5,821 nucleotides of DNA from Anaerolineaceae bacterium (GTDB taxonomy: Bacteria > Chloroflexota > Anaerolineae > Anaerolineales > Anaerolineaceae): NCBI GenBank assembly GCA_021107195.1, contig JAIOTF010000136.1:1-5821 (forward strand), read 5' to 3'. The notes below the pieces were generated by a model. That model was not told the origin of the DNA, ran no database searches, and saw only the letters and a program-made list of their open reading frames with translations. Each line of letters starts with the position of its first letter. The stretch's first letter is position 1. Both the position numbers and the translations under genes were made by a program. This document shows, piece after piece, positions 1 to 4,848 of the stretch.

Positions 1-188
1 AGGCTGAATTTTCTCAACCTGGCATTACTTGTGCGGAATACAACCACGAGGCCGGCAAGGACGAGGCCGTAACAGGCCATTGCAGCCGGTAATCCTGCGT
101 GCAGGAAACCCAGCAGGAACAGTGCCGGCGTCACAATCAGCAGCACCATCGTTGAAACCAACAATATATTTTTACTCGTTACGTTCAT
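1..188 (-). CDS. Small integral membrane protein, N-terminal part (runs off the left edge)
   Basis: Sixty-two codons are visible from an ATG at 188 and the frame stays open to base 1, so the C-terminus lies outside the window. An AGGAG Shine-Dalgarno lies about 7 nt upstream, which fixes the start. After a short polar N-terminus (MNVTSKN), residues 8-29 form one hydrophobic helix. Residues 33-51 form a second, followed by a basic stretch (RTSNARLRK) typical of a cytoplasmic positive-inside loop. I do not recognise the family. Immediately upstream is a copy of the operator-like sequence also found at the arsR promoter, so the gene is very probably a target of the neighbouring ArsR-type repressor. 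A role in efflux or envelope stress would fit, but nothing in the visible residues shows it. Confidence 0.7.
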   Translation of the reverse strand, partial: MNVTSKNILLVSTMVLLIVTPALFLLGFLHAGLPAAMACYGLVLAGLVVVFRTSNARLRKFS

Positions 189-205
189 TTTGTTTCTCCT
201 TTAGA

Positions 206-229
206 ATAAGTTTATAAGCAAATACTTAT
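206..229 (-). promoter_or_regulatory. Operator-like site of the ArsR-family repressor, upstream of the 1-188 gene
   Basis: The core ATAAGCAAATACTTAT (214-229) is an imperfect palindrome with ATAAG/CTTAT arms. Over 24 bases, 21 match the site at 615-638 in the arsR promoter. It ends 18 nt upstream of the membrane-protein start. On the minus strand, TATAAA (211-216) inside it could act as a -10, but the -35 is weak. AT-rich 12-2-12-like palindromes of this kind are typical ArsR/SmtB operators. The pairing with this regulator is inferred from the shared sequence. Confidence 0.7.
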
Positions 230-239
230 TGTAATTGCT

Positions 240-263
240 AAAAAAAGGGGTTTTGGGAACCCC
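240..263 (-). terminator. Rho-independent terminator after the arsR-family gene
   Basis: On the minus strand the stem GGGGTT/AACCCC (258-263 with 247-252) closes a 5-nt loop and is followed by seven Ts (240-246). It lies 6 nt after the repressor stop codon and just before the operator of the next gene. The two genes therefore appear to be separate transcripts rather than a simple operon. Confidence 0.85.
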
Positions 264-269
264 AAACAA

Positions 270-605
270 CTAATCTTTATCTTCCTCGCATGCGCCCACT
301 TGAGGACAGCGCACAAATGCAATTTCGAAGAGTTCGTCCAGATCGGCTTTGTAGGCCAGCATGACATTCGTGTTGATGCGGTAGTAGACCCGGAATCCTA
401 TTTTGTTGGCTTTGAGTATACCGACGTTCTTCAATACCTTGATGTGTTGGGATGCGGCCGGCTGGGTGCTGCCCAGCCGGACAGCCAGATCGGCCACGCA
501 GAGCGTGTCTTCGGGGTTGGAGGCCAGCATCCGTATGATCCTGAGTCTCGTCGGGTCGCCGAGCGCCTTGAAAACATCGGCCATTTTTCTGACTTGTTCA
601 ATCAT
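270..605 (-). CDS. ArsR/SmtB-family winged-helix transcriptional repressor
   Basis: This is a 111-aa protein, the usual length for the family. KALGDPTRLRIIRMLA (residues 13-28) is the classic ArsR N-terminal signature. CVADLAVRLGSTQPAASQHIKVLKNVGIL (36-64) is the helix-turn-helix with its recognition helix, and FRVYYRIN (71-78) is the wing. The ATG at 605 is preferred over the GTG at 608 because AAGG lies 7 nt upstream of it. The ArsR metal motif CxC in helix 3 is reduced to one cysteine (C36). Two more cysteines, C100 and C106, sit in the C-terminal tail, so a metal or thiol/redox signal is possible but the ligand cannot be named. The gene has its own consensus promoter with an operator at the start site, which indicates autorepression. 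A second operator precedes the adjacent membrane gene. Confidence 0.95.
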   Translation of the reverse strand: MIEQVRKMADVFKALGDPTRLRIIRMLASNPEDTLCVADLAVRLGSTQPAASQHIKVLKNVGILKANKIGFRVYYRINTNVMLAYKADLDELFEIAFVRCPQVGACEEDKD

Positions 606-614
606 CACAACACC

Positions 615-638
615 TTAAGTGTATAAGCAATTACTTAT
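615..638 (-). promoter_or_regulatory. Autoregulatory operator-like site of the arsR-family gene
   Basis: ATAAGCAATTACTTAT (623-638) is a near-palindrome (14 of 16 positions symmetrical), with a further TTAAGT-type half site at 615-620. It covers roughly +1 to +25 of the predicted transcript, immediately after the -10 box. This is where a bound ArsR protein would block initiation or clearance. A matching copy lies at 206-229. Confidence 0.75.
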
Positions 639-646
639 GATTACAA

Positions 647-674
647 ATTATACCTGATTTTCACACGATGTCAA
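647..674 (-). promoter_or_regulatory. Consensus sigma-70 promoter of the arsR-family gene
   Basis: On the minus strand the -35 is a perfect TTGACA (669-674) and the -10 a perfect TATAAT (647-652), with a 16-bp spacer. A-rich tracts at about 680-697, just upstream of the -35, look like an UP element. A promoter this strong, held in check by an overlapping operator, fits an inducible repressor gene. Confidence 0.85.
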
Positions 675-742
675 GTATCGTTTTTCTTCTTTTTTTATTG
701 GGTTGATAATCATCAAAAAGAACACCTTTTGCAAAATATCAA

Positions 743-874
743 GCCGCCTAATGTTGGCTTCACCAGCCAGGCGTTTTCAGCCCTGACGCGGCTTTGCTTG
801 TAACCAATCTTGAAAAATCTTCCAGTTTACCCACCGATGCAGTCCAGTCTGCGGGCAAGTGAGGGCAGACTGCC
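743..874 (-). repeat. Repeat element C: long, degenerate attC-like inverted repeat
   Basis: The left end GCCGCCTAATGTTGG (743-757) matches the left end of element B (1487-1501) at 12 of 15 positions. The segment at 847-864 (GTCTGCGGGCAAGTGAGG) matches element B at 1512-1529 at 16 of 18 positions. The element is about 130 bp against about 52 bp for B, so the middle differs. CAGTCTGC (845-852) and GCAGACTG (865-872) form a perfect 8-bp hairpin. Read on the minus strand it ends ATTAGGCGGC, one base off a GTTRRRY core, but the opposite core is not conserved. It lies downstream of the 968-1339 gene, as elements A and B lie downstream of theirs. Confidence 0.4.
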
Positions 875-894
875 TCAACTAACCTGAAAACCAT
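760..894 (-). other. Possible short ORF or gene remnant (44 codons), doubtful
   Basis: The minus frame is open from about 951 to a TGA at 760-762, with an ATG at 894. The visible peptide has protein-like composition (for example VEAVCPHLPADWTASVGKL) but no domain I recognise, and the AGGAG directly abuts the ATG, which is too close for a normal start. It overlaps repeat element C, so it is at least as likely to be a chance reading of the repeat. The rest of the 606-967 gap holds the arsR promoter, repeat C and a small inverted repeat. Confidence 0.15.
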
Positions 895-919
895 CTCCTG
901 TCTAACTCGTCCGCCCCAC

Positions 920-958
920 TGATTGATCGCTAAACTCTCGACATCATCGGATCAATCA
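920..958. repeat. 9-bp perfect inverted repeat downstream of the 968-1339 gene
   Basis: TGATTGATC (920-928) and GATCAATCA (950-958) are exact inverted copies separated by 21 bases. They start about 10 nt after the stop codon of the minus-strand gene. There is no T-run on the minus-strand side, so it is at best a weak terminator. It could also protect a 3' end or bind a protein. Confidence 0.4.
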
Positions 959-967
959 AGTAAATTT

Positions 968-1339
968 TTATCCTCTCCGCATCAGCCAGATGCCAGCTAG
1001 TAGCGCCATCAGGCTGCCGAAGCCATAATAGCCGCTGACCCAATCGGCGATCATTGCCACGCCGCTGACAAAAGCCACCCGGCGCGCCAGTCGCAGTTCA
1101 TCGTCACCTTCAGCGTGCCATAGCTGCCAACCCCAAACGATGTTCAGCCCGGCTGAAACCAGCACGATAAGTCCACAAACCAGCCCTACAAGGGGCGGAA
1201 CCGGATGCCATGACGGTACCGGTGCCAGATCGGGTGAGAAGAAGATCGCCATATCTTGAGCCCCGCCGTAGAGCATCAACAGCCCGCCCAGCAGAAACAC
1301 GACCAACCATGCCCAGCGGTGAAATCCTCGTTTTTCCAT
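968..1339 (-). CDS. Small four-helix integral membrane protein, family unknown
   Basis: This is a 123-aa protein. The ATG at 1339 has GGAG 8 nt upstream. A longer reading from 1444 adds 35 very basic, non-conserved-looking residues and overlaps another small ORF, so it was not used. Hydrophobic segments lie at about residues 9-27, 49-72, 88-103 and 105-120. A proline/tryptophan-rich outer loop (PVPSWHPVPP, 40-49) follows the first pair of charged ends. A short acidic/basic loop (EGDDELRLARR, 77-87) sits between helices 2 and 3, and the tail ends MRRG. It has no catalytic or transport motif that I recognise. Its start lies 15 nt after the stop of the possible 41-aa ORF upstream, so the two may be co-translated. 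It sits between repeat elements B and C like a cassette gene. Confidence 0.65.
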   Translation of the reverse strand: MEKRGFHRWAWLVVFLLGGLLMLYGGAQDMAIFFSPDLAPVPSWHPVPPLVGLVCGLIVLVSAGLNIVWGWQLWHAEGDDELRLARRVAFVSGVAMIADWVSGYYGFGSLMALLAGIWLMRRG

Positions 1340-1353
1340 AATTAACTCTCCAT

Positions 1354-1479
1354 TCACAGCAGCTCTGCGTTGATAATGGTATAGATCACGACCATGAACT
1401 CGAAGGCGATGACGGTTGCGTAACCTGCTCGCTGGCGCTTGCAAGACTCGACTATTTCATTATAGCGAAATTCTTGCAT
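1354..1479 (-). CDS. Possible 41-aa single-pass membrane peptide
   Basis: The ORF runs from the ATG at 1479 to the TGA at 1354-1356, giving 41 residues. The N-terminal half is polar and charged (MQEFRYNEIVESCKRQRAG), followed by a hydrophobic segment with C-terminal NAELL that could be one membrane helix (about residues 20-37). AGGCGG about 10 nt upstream is a weak Shine-Dalgarno and lies inside repeat element B. The stop is 14 nt before the next ATG (1339), spacing that suggests translational coupling. It could instead be the C-terminal stub of a lost membrane protein. A TATAAT on the minus strand inside its fifth to seventh codons might be the -10 box for the next gene, which would argue against translation. 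Confidence 0.4.
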   Translation of the reverse strand: MQEFRYNEIVESCKRQRAGYATVIAFEFMVVIYTIINAELL

Positions 1480-1486
1480 AAATCGC

Positions 1487-1538
1487 GCCGCCTACTTTCG
1501 GGCGAAGCTCGGTCTGCGTGCAAGTGGGGTTGAGCAGC
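1487..1538 (-). repeat. Repeat element B: attC-like imperfect inverted repeat
   Basis: Read on the minus strand it begins GCTGCTCAAC, which contains GCTCAAC, a match to the integron R'' core RYYYAAC. It continues through CCCCACTTGCACGCAGAC and ends in AGTAGGCGGC, which looks like a GTTAGGC core with one T lost. It shares the CTTGCAC block and the GCTGCYCAAC end with element A. It lies 48 nt after the 1586-2062 gene and 8 nt before the ATG of the 41-aa ORF, the tight spacing expected at a cassette junction. Confidence 0.5.
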
Positions 1539-1585
1539 CCTTGGAATCTCCTGTAATGAGTTGCGGTGTCATAAATCCCGTTTGA

Positions 1586-2062
1586 TCACAAAAGCATGTA
1601 GAGCAGGGTGGTCATTGCAAACAATCCAAGGTAACTTACAAGATTGCTCAGCACCGTTATCAGCCATACCGACTTTTTCGGACTTTCAGATTCCAGTAAA
1701 CCGAGGATAATTCCTTCTACCACGATTGATGCGATACAGAAATTGACCATCATATCCGCATACAAAACAATGACAGCTTCAGGCGTTGATTCATAGTAGG
1801 TCGCCCCTGAGAAATCCCCGAAGAGCGTAGCTGGCACGCTTATTACAGGAACAAGGTAGCCCAGTATTCCCGAAACGATATTCATGATGGTTGAGGTTTT
1901 TACTGAGCGCCAGAAAGAGTATTCTTTCAGTGGTGGAAGGAAGCGCCAGATAACAACAGCTTCTCCAAAAATAGTCAATGGCGCTGCAAAGATCAAAACC
2001 TGCATGCCAAACAAGGCTGCAATTGGGGCCCAGCCCATATCCAGGATGGGTCTCAAATTCAT
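1586..2062 (-). CDS. Integral membrane protein of about 158 aa, family unknown
   Basis: The ATG at 2062 (MNLRPILDMG) has only a weak GAGAG upstream. The protein is strongly hydrophobic, with likely helices at about residues 13-40, 56-80, 92-118 and 134-157. Charged loops lie between them (FLPPLKEYSFWRSVK near 41-55; ESESPKKSVW near 124-133). YYESTPEA (about 89-96) is a polar segment before the third helix. I see no known motif. It has no operon partner: it stands alone between repeat elements A and B, with its own 66-nt leader. That leader contains a 6-bp inverted repeat (ACGAAA/TTTCGT, 2095-2111) which could be an operator or hairpin. Cassette-borne orphan membrane proteins often look like this, but the function is unknown. 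Confidence 0.7.
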   Translation of the reverse strand: MNLRPILDMGWAPIAALFGMQVLIFAAPLTIFGEAVVIWRFLPPLKEYSFWRSVKTSTIMNIVSGILGYLVPVISVPATLFGDFSGATYYESTPEAVIVLYADMMVNFCIASIVVEGIILGLLESESPKKSVWLITVLSNLVSYLGLFAMTTLLYMLL

Positions 2063-2094
2063 ATCACGCTCTCAGCTCTCTTATGGTTGATTTT

Positions 2095-2111
2095 ACGAAA
2101 CATTCTTTCGT
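2095..2111. repeat. 6-bp inverted repeat in the leader of the 1586-2062 gene
   Basis: ACGAAA (2095-2100) and TTTCGT (2106-2111) flank the 5-nt loop CATTC. It lies 33 nt upstream of the start codon. It could form a small hairpin or be a protein site; it may also be chance, as it is short. Confidence 0.25.
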
Positions 2112-2128
2112 TCTCAGATTTGTCATAG

Positions 2129-2183
2129 GCTGCTAACGGCCAGCGCGTGTGGCCGCGTCGGGTGCAAGCCGTTGTTGGGCAGC
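2129..2183 (-). repeat. Repeat element A: attC-like (59-base-element-like) inverted repeat
   Basis: This is a 55-bp imperfect palindrome. GCTGC/GCAGC (2129-2133, 2179-2183) and AACGGC/GCCGTT (2135-2140, 2168-2173) pair across a variable GC-rich centre. On the minus strand it starts GCCCAAC (an exact RYYYAAC core) and ends GTTAGCA (GTTRRRY with one mismatch). The unpaired bases between the two arms on one side resemble the asymmetric spacing of true attC sites. It lies between the TetR gene and the 1586-2062 gene. Confidence 0.55.
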
Positions 2184-2215
2184 TTCTTGATTAACGATAC
2201 CTTATATACCCGGTG

Positions 2216-2809
2216 CTATTCATCTGTAGTTCCGGTTAATCCCAAAACCGTTCTGACTCCCGGCATGACCAGTTGTTGGAAGATTTCATCCATACGTTCT
2301 GGTGAGTAAGGCATCTTGTTATCGAGCCACCACTTGAGCATGACCAGCAAAGTACCTGCCACAGAACAGGACAGAATTGGCAGCGGGATTGAGGGAAGCT
2401 GTCTTTCTGTAAGGAGAAGAGCAAAACGATCTTCGATTTTCTTGCTTAGAGCGGCATGTCCTTCCTGCGTTATCAAATCAATACTTGATCCCCAAATTAA
2501 TGTCCGGTAGAGTTCATAATGCCCCTGGGCGTGGCGAAACAGCATTGATGTATCGAACAGACATTGATCTTTCTCGCTTGAAACAATTTGCTGGACAAGT
2601 ATATCCAGAACACGCTCAAAACCACTTTTCAGCAGATCATCCTTGTTCTGGTAATGGACGTAGAAAGTGGCCCTTCCAACGTTGGCCTGGTCGACAATAT
2701 CCTGTATGGTGATCTGGTCGTAATGCCTGGCAGTCAGCAACTCGATCAGGGCATGGATCAATGCCTGGCGAGTGCGTTGAGAGCGGCGGTCCTGTCCTTG
2801 TTTTGTCAT
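2216..2809 (-). CDS. TetR/AcrR-family transcriptional regulator
   Basis: This is a 197-aa protein, normal TetR length. Residues 10-60 are the TetR_N DNA-binding domain: a basic opening helix (RSQRTRQALIHALIELL), then ITIQDIVDQANVGRATFYVHYQNKDDLL (33-60), the diagnostic HTH and the helix-4 anchor. Residues 61-197 form the helical ligand and dimer domain, and its sequence gives no ligand. The gene is divergent from a two-gene membrane-protein operon starting at 2966. The 156-bp space between the start codons is the likely place where it represses both sides. The ATG at 2809 lacks a clear Shine-Dalgarno, so translation may be weak. Repeat element A follows its stop by 32 nt. Confidence 0.93.
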   Translation of the reverse strand: MTKQGQDRRSQRTRQALIHALIELLTARHYDQITIQDIVDQANVGRATFYVHYQNKDDLLKSGFERVLDILVQQIVSSEKDQCLFDTSMLFRHAQGHYELYRTLIWGSSIDLITQEGHAALSKKIEDRFALLLTERQLPSIPLPILSCSVAGTLLVMLKWWLDNKMPYSPERMDEIFQQLVMPGVRTVLGLTGTTDE

Positions 2810-2843
2810 AAGGGTGACTCGTTTTCGTACATATCACTTCTTT

Positions 2844-2859
2844 TGTCTATTACGGGACA
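2844..2859. promoter_or_regulatory. Candidate TetR operator in the divergent intergenic region
   Basis: TGTC (2844-2847) and GACA (2856-2859) are symmetrical arms around an 8-nt centre, in the middle of the tetR/operon gap. A second, perfect 8-bp palindrome TGTCGACA lies at 2879-2886 and shares the TGTC/GACA arms. Repeated arms in this spot fit a TetR site, but the arms are short. I could not place a convincing -35/-10 pair for either gene. Confidence 0.25.
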
Positions 2860-2897
2860 TTTTGGCTCGAATGTAGATTGTCGACAGGGCATTTAGC

Positions 2898-2960
2898 ATG
2901 GATAATGATGACAACAAAATCATCCTGCCTTGTGGGCAGGCGCCTTTTTTCATGGAGTGA
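2898..2960 (+). CDS. Possible 20-aa leader peptide upstream of the membrane-protein operon
   Basis: An ATG at 2898 opens a 20-codon ORF (MDNDDNKIILPCGQ followed by a hydrophobic end) that stops with TGA at 2958-2960, 5 nt before the ATG of the next gene. Its last codons overlap the Shine-Dalgarno of that gene (GGAG, 2954-2957). A terminator-like hairpin lies inside it. The arrangement resembles a translated leader, but its own ribosome binding site is weak (AGGG 9 nt upstream) and no run of one regulatory amino acid is present. Confidence 0.25.
   Translation: MDNDDNKIILPCGQAPFFME
2924..2950 (+). terminator. Terminator-like hairpin in the operon leader (possible attenuator)
   Basis: The stem CCTGCC/GGCAGG (2924-2929 with 2935-2940) closes a 5-nt loop and is followed, after CGCC, by six Ts (2945-2950). 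It sits between the divergent promoter region and the first operon gene, ending 15 nt before its start codon. A full stop there would silence the operon, so regulated readthrough is the natural reading. The 4-nt gap before the T-run makes it weaker than a textbook terminator. Confidence 0.5.
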
Positions 2961-2965
2961 GTTGA

Positions 2966-3649
2966 ATGAGCGAAAACAAATTACTGTATCAAACCAAACG
3001 CATCGGCACTGCTCTGGCCTTCATATTTTACCCGATCTTGGCCGGCATTGCTTTTGCTGTGCATCCGAACCTGTTGAGCCTGAACATCAGCCATGACGTT
3101 CAGGAAAGAATTAACGAGTTTCACGGGAACCAGATCTTGCATTTTGGGCATGTACTGATGGTGGTCGCGGTTCCACTGCTCATCATCATCGCTATACATT
3201 TTATGAACCTGCTTCAACGGCGAGGCGCCTGGTGGGGTTTTGTCGGCGGCATCCTGGCAGTGACTGGTGCAGTGATCCTGTCAGCGGATAAAGGCGCTTT
3301 GTGTCTGGTGCCCAGTGCGTTCGACACATTGCCGGAAACCCAGTTTCGTGCCTTGGTGCCCGGTATCGAGGCGATGTTCCAGTACAAAGGCTGGTTGTGG
3401 ATTTTGCAACTGCTGCCGCTCGGGTTTATTCTCCAAACCACGGGGCTGGCGATCTCGCAGGACATCCCGCGCAAGCAAAGTATTCCGATGTTGATCGGCT
3501 CGATCCTGATGGCTAACCCGGATATCGATTTGATTGGCCTGGCAGCCACGATTGTTTTGGCAATTGGTTTTATCCCCTACGCCATCCGCTTGATCCAGGA
3601 CACTCGACTGACCAAAAATCTATCACTTGCCACAGTTGCTGGCAAATAA
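2966..3649 (+). CDS. Uncharacterised integral membrane protein, TetR-linked
   Basis: This is a 227-aa protein. The ATG at 2966 has GGAG 8 nt upstream. Hydrophobic segments lie at about residues 14-33, 61-82, 88-106, 143-163, 172-184 and 188-208, so around six helices. Polar features that may matter are a histidine group, FHGNQILHFGHVLM (52-65, with H53, H59 and H62), and the acidic-aromatic loop DTLPETQFRALVPGIEAMFQYKGW after helix 3. I do not recognise the family, although membrane proteins of this kind beside TetR genes are common in Gram-positive and Chloroflexota-type genomes. It is the first gene of a pair with the DUF6064-like gene, 15 nt downstream. The pair is probably under the divergent TetR repressor. 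Confidence 0.85.
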   Translation: MSENKLLYQTKRIGTALAFIFYPILAGIAFAVHPNLLSLNISHDVQERINEFHGNQILHFGHVLMVVAVPLLIIIAIHFMNLLQRRGAWWGFVGGILAVTGAVILSADKGALCLVPSAFDTLPETQFRALVPGIEAMFQYKGWLWILQLLPLGFILQTTGLAISQDIPRKQSIPMLIGSILMANPDIDLIGLAATIVLAIGFIPYAIRLIQDTRLTKNLSLATVAGK

Positions 3650-3664
3650 TCATAGGAGTTTGAC

Positions 3665-4336
3665 ATGATACCAACGAATGAATGGTGGGCAGTTCTCCAG
3701 AACTATAGCCTGAGTATATTTCCAGCCCAGATCGTATTCTATCTTCTGGCAGTTGCCATGCTGGTGGTGTTTTTCACACAACAGGAAACGATTGCGAACC
3801 GTGTGATCAAAGGCGGTTTTGCACTTGCCTTTGGTTGGATCGGCATCGTTTTCTTTCTGCTGCTTGGGCAGGAATTGCCGGCCCACAATGCACAGGCTTT
3901 TTTGTTCTTGTCACTGACGGTATTGTTTGCCATAGATTTCTTCACCAATACCTATCAGTTCAGTATGCCGCGAGCGGGCTGGCGAAAAACACTAACGATT
4001 GCTGGCTTCGGATTGGCGATGGCGTATCCATTGTTCGCAATTGTCCTGGGACGTGCAGCATCCCACTGGATCATCCCTGGCACTTTTCCCTGCCCCACTG
4101 TCGCGCTGGCACTGGTCTTTATGGCAACCACGTTTCCATCCAGGAATCGATGGCTGTATCTCATCACACTGGGATTACTGTTGCTATGGGCTATCCCCTT
4201 TCCGGTCATGATCCAGATACCGCAATTTGGAGTGTATGAAGATAGCATAATGCTGCTGATGGGTCTATACAGTTCAGGAATGTTGATTAGAAACTGGAAG
4301 CGTATTGGAAAGCAAGACCGCAACAATGCAGGTTAA
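3665..4336 (+). CDS. DUF6064-like integral membrane protein
   Basis: This is a 223-aa protein. The ATG at 3665 has a good AGGAG 7 nt upstream, and the gene is cotranscribed with the gene before it. About six hydrophobic helices span the protein. The N-terminus NYSLSIFPAQIVFYLLAV (13-30), the central RWxK-type loop after residue 100 and especially HWIIPGTFPCPTVALALVF (134-152) agree with my memory of the DUF6064 family: an AYN-x-W/F-PAQ opening and a conserved P-x-G-T-x-PCPT motif. The function of that family is unknown. The identification is by motif memory, not a search. No terminator follows; transcription may run on to the hairpin at 4818-4842. Confidence 0.85.
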   Translation: MIPTNEWWAVLQNYSLSIFPAQIVFYLLAVAMLVVFFTQQETIANRVIKGGFALAFGWIGIVFFLLLGQELPAHNAQAFLFLSLTVLFAIDFFTNTYQFSMPRAGWRKTLTIAGFGLAMAYPLFAIVLGRAASHWIIPGTFPCPTVALALVFMATTFPSRNRWLYLITLGLLLLWAIPFPVMIQIPQFGVYEDSIMLLMGLYSSGMLIRNWKRIGKQDRNNAG

Positions 4337-4339
4337 CGA

Positions 4340-4816
4340 TTGCGTGAGCGGCGTGGGGTGGGAATCCTCAAACCATCGATGAAACCCGCCAAACGGGCAG
4401 TCTGGATATTAAACAATGCGCCGAAGCCAGGAATCATGTACTTTCCTGTGTCTGAAAACACGATGGACGCGCATCTGCAATCACTGGTTGGACAAAAAAT
4501 GGCCAGCGCACAGATGTTCTACGGTGATGAAGTTGCCGGTGCATTGACCGATGACGATTCGGGCGATCTGCTCAACCTGGTACGTGTAGCATTGGGTCAG
4601 CTCAAAGTCGGCCGTGCCGAAAAGATGTTCAGCATGGGAACCGAAGGAGCCACGTCAAATTCGGTATATGGTTCTGTGGTTTTGCCTTCGAAACCAATCG
4701 AAGGCGTTTGGGGTCAGGATGCAATTCTGGCCTGGGCTTTGGAGCATGGCGTATCATTGGGATCCAGGAAAAGGAGCAAAAAGAAAGTCCCATCGGGACA
4801 GCAAAATTTGTTTTAG
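4340..4816 (+). pseudogene. C-terminal remnant of a large SNF2-type helicase
   Basis: The open frame starts at a TTG (4340); an in-frame ATG is at 4379 and neither has a good Shine-Dalgarno. From residue 1 after that ATG, KRAVWILNNAPKPGIMYFPV resembles the motif VI region and following strand of SNF2-like helicases (pattern RRxWRxGnxxPVxVxY). ENTMDAHLQSLVGQKMASAQMFYGDEVAGALTDDDSGDLLNLV then resembles the helix after it, where those proteins have a TxxExxxxxLxxxKxxAAxxxxG pattern. Only about 145 residues remain of a protein normally well over 500 aa: the Walker A, DEAD-like and motif III-V parts are absent. The arginines expected in WRxGQ are changed to WILN. The reading is a 5'-truncated relic of a plasmid, phage or integrative-element helicase. 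A short free-standing protein is the alternative. Confidence 0.5.
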
Positions 4817-4817
4817 A

Positions 4818-4842
4818 CGCATGGGGGCAATCCCCCCATGCG
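4818..4842. terminator. Strong hairpin between convergent genes
   Basis: CGCATGGGGG (4818-4827) and CCCCCATGCG (4833-4842) form a perfect 10-bp stem with a 5-nt loop. It lies 1 nt after the helicase remnant stop and 6 nt before the end of the convergent lipoprotein gene. There is no clean T-run on either side (ACACCTTTATCT on plus), so it may act as a bidirectional roadblock or 3'-end stabiliser as well as a terminator. Confidence 0.75.
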
Positions 4843-4848
4843 ACACCT

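Noticed and set aside
29..217. Plus-strand 62-aa open frame opposite the first membrane gene
   Set aside because: It has a low-complexity basic composition and no ribosome site, and it lies antisense to a gene with a good Shine-Dalgarno and operator.
703..716. TTGATAATCATCAA near-palindrome as a second regulatory site
   Set aside because: Only the outer five bases pair, it is AT-rich, and it does not match the operator sequences at 206-229 and 615-638.
1340..1444. N-terminal extension of the 968-1339 gene to an ATG at 1444
   Set aside because: The extra 35 residues are arginine-rich and unlike a membrane protein N-terminus. The ATG at 1339 has a good GGAG, and the 41-aa ORF occupies the same bases in another frame.
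3214..3549. Minus-strand open frames within the 2966-3649 gene
   Set aside because: They are rich in Arg/Pro/Ser typical of antisense shadows and lack starts with ribosome sites, while the plus frame is a coherent membrane protein.
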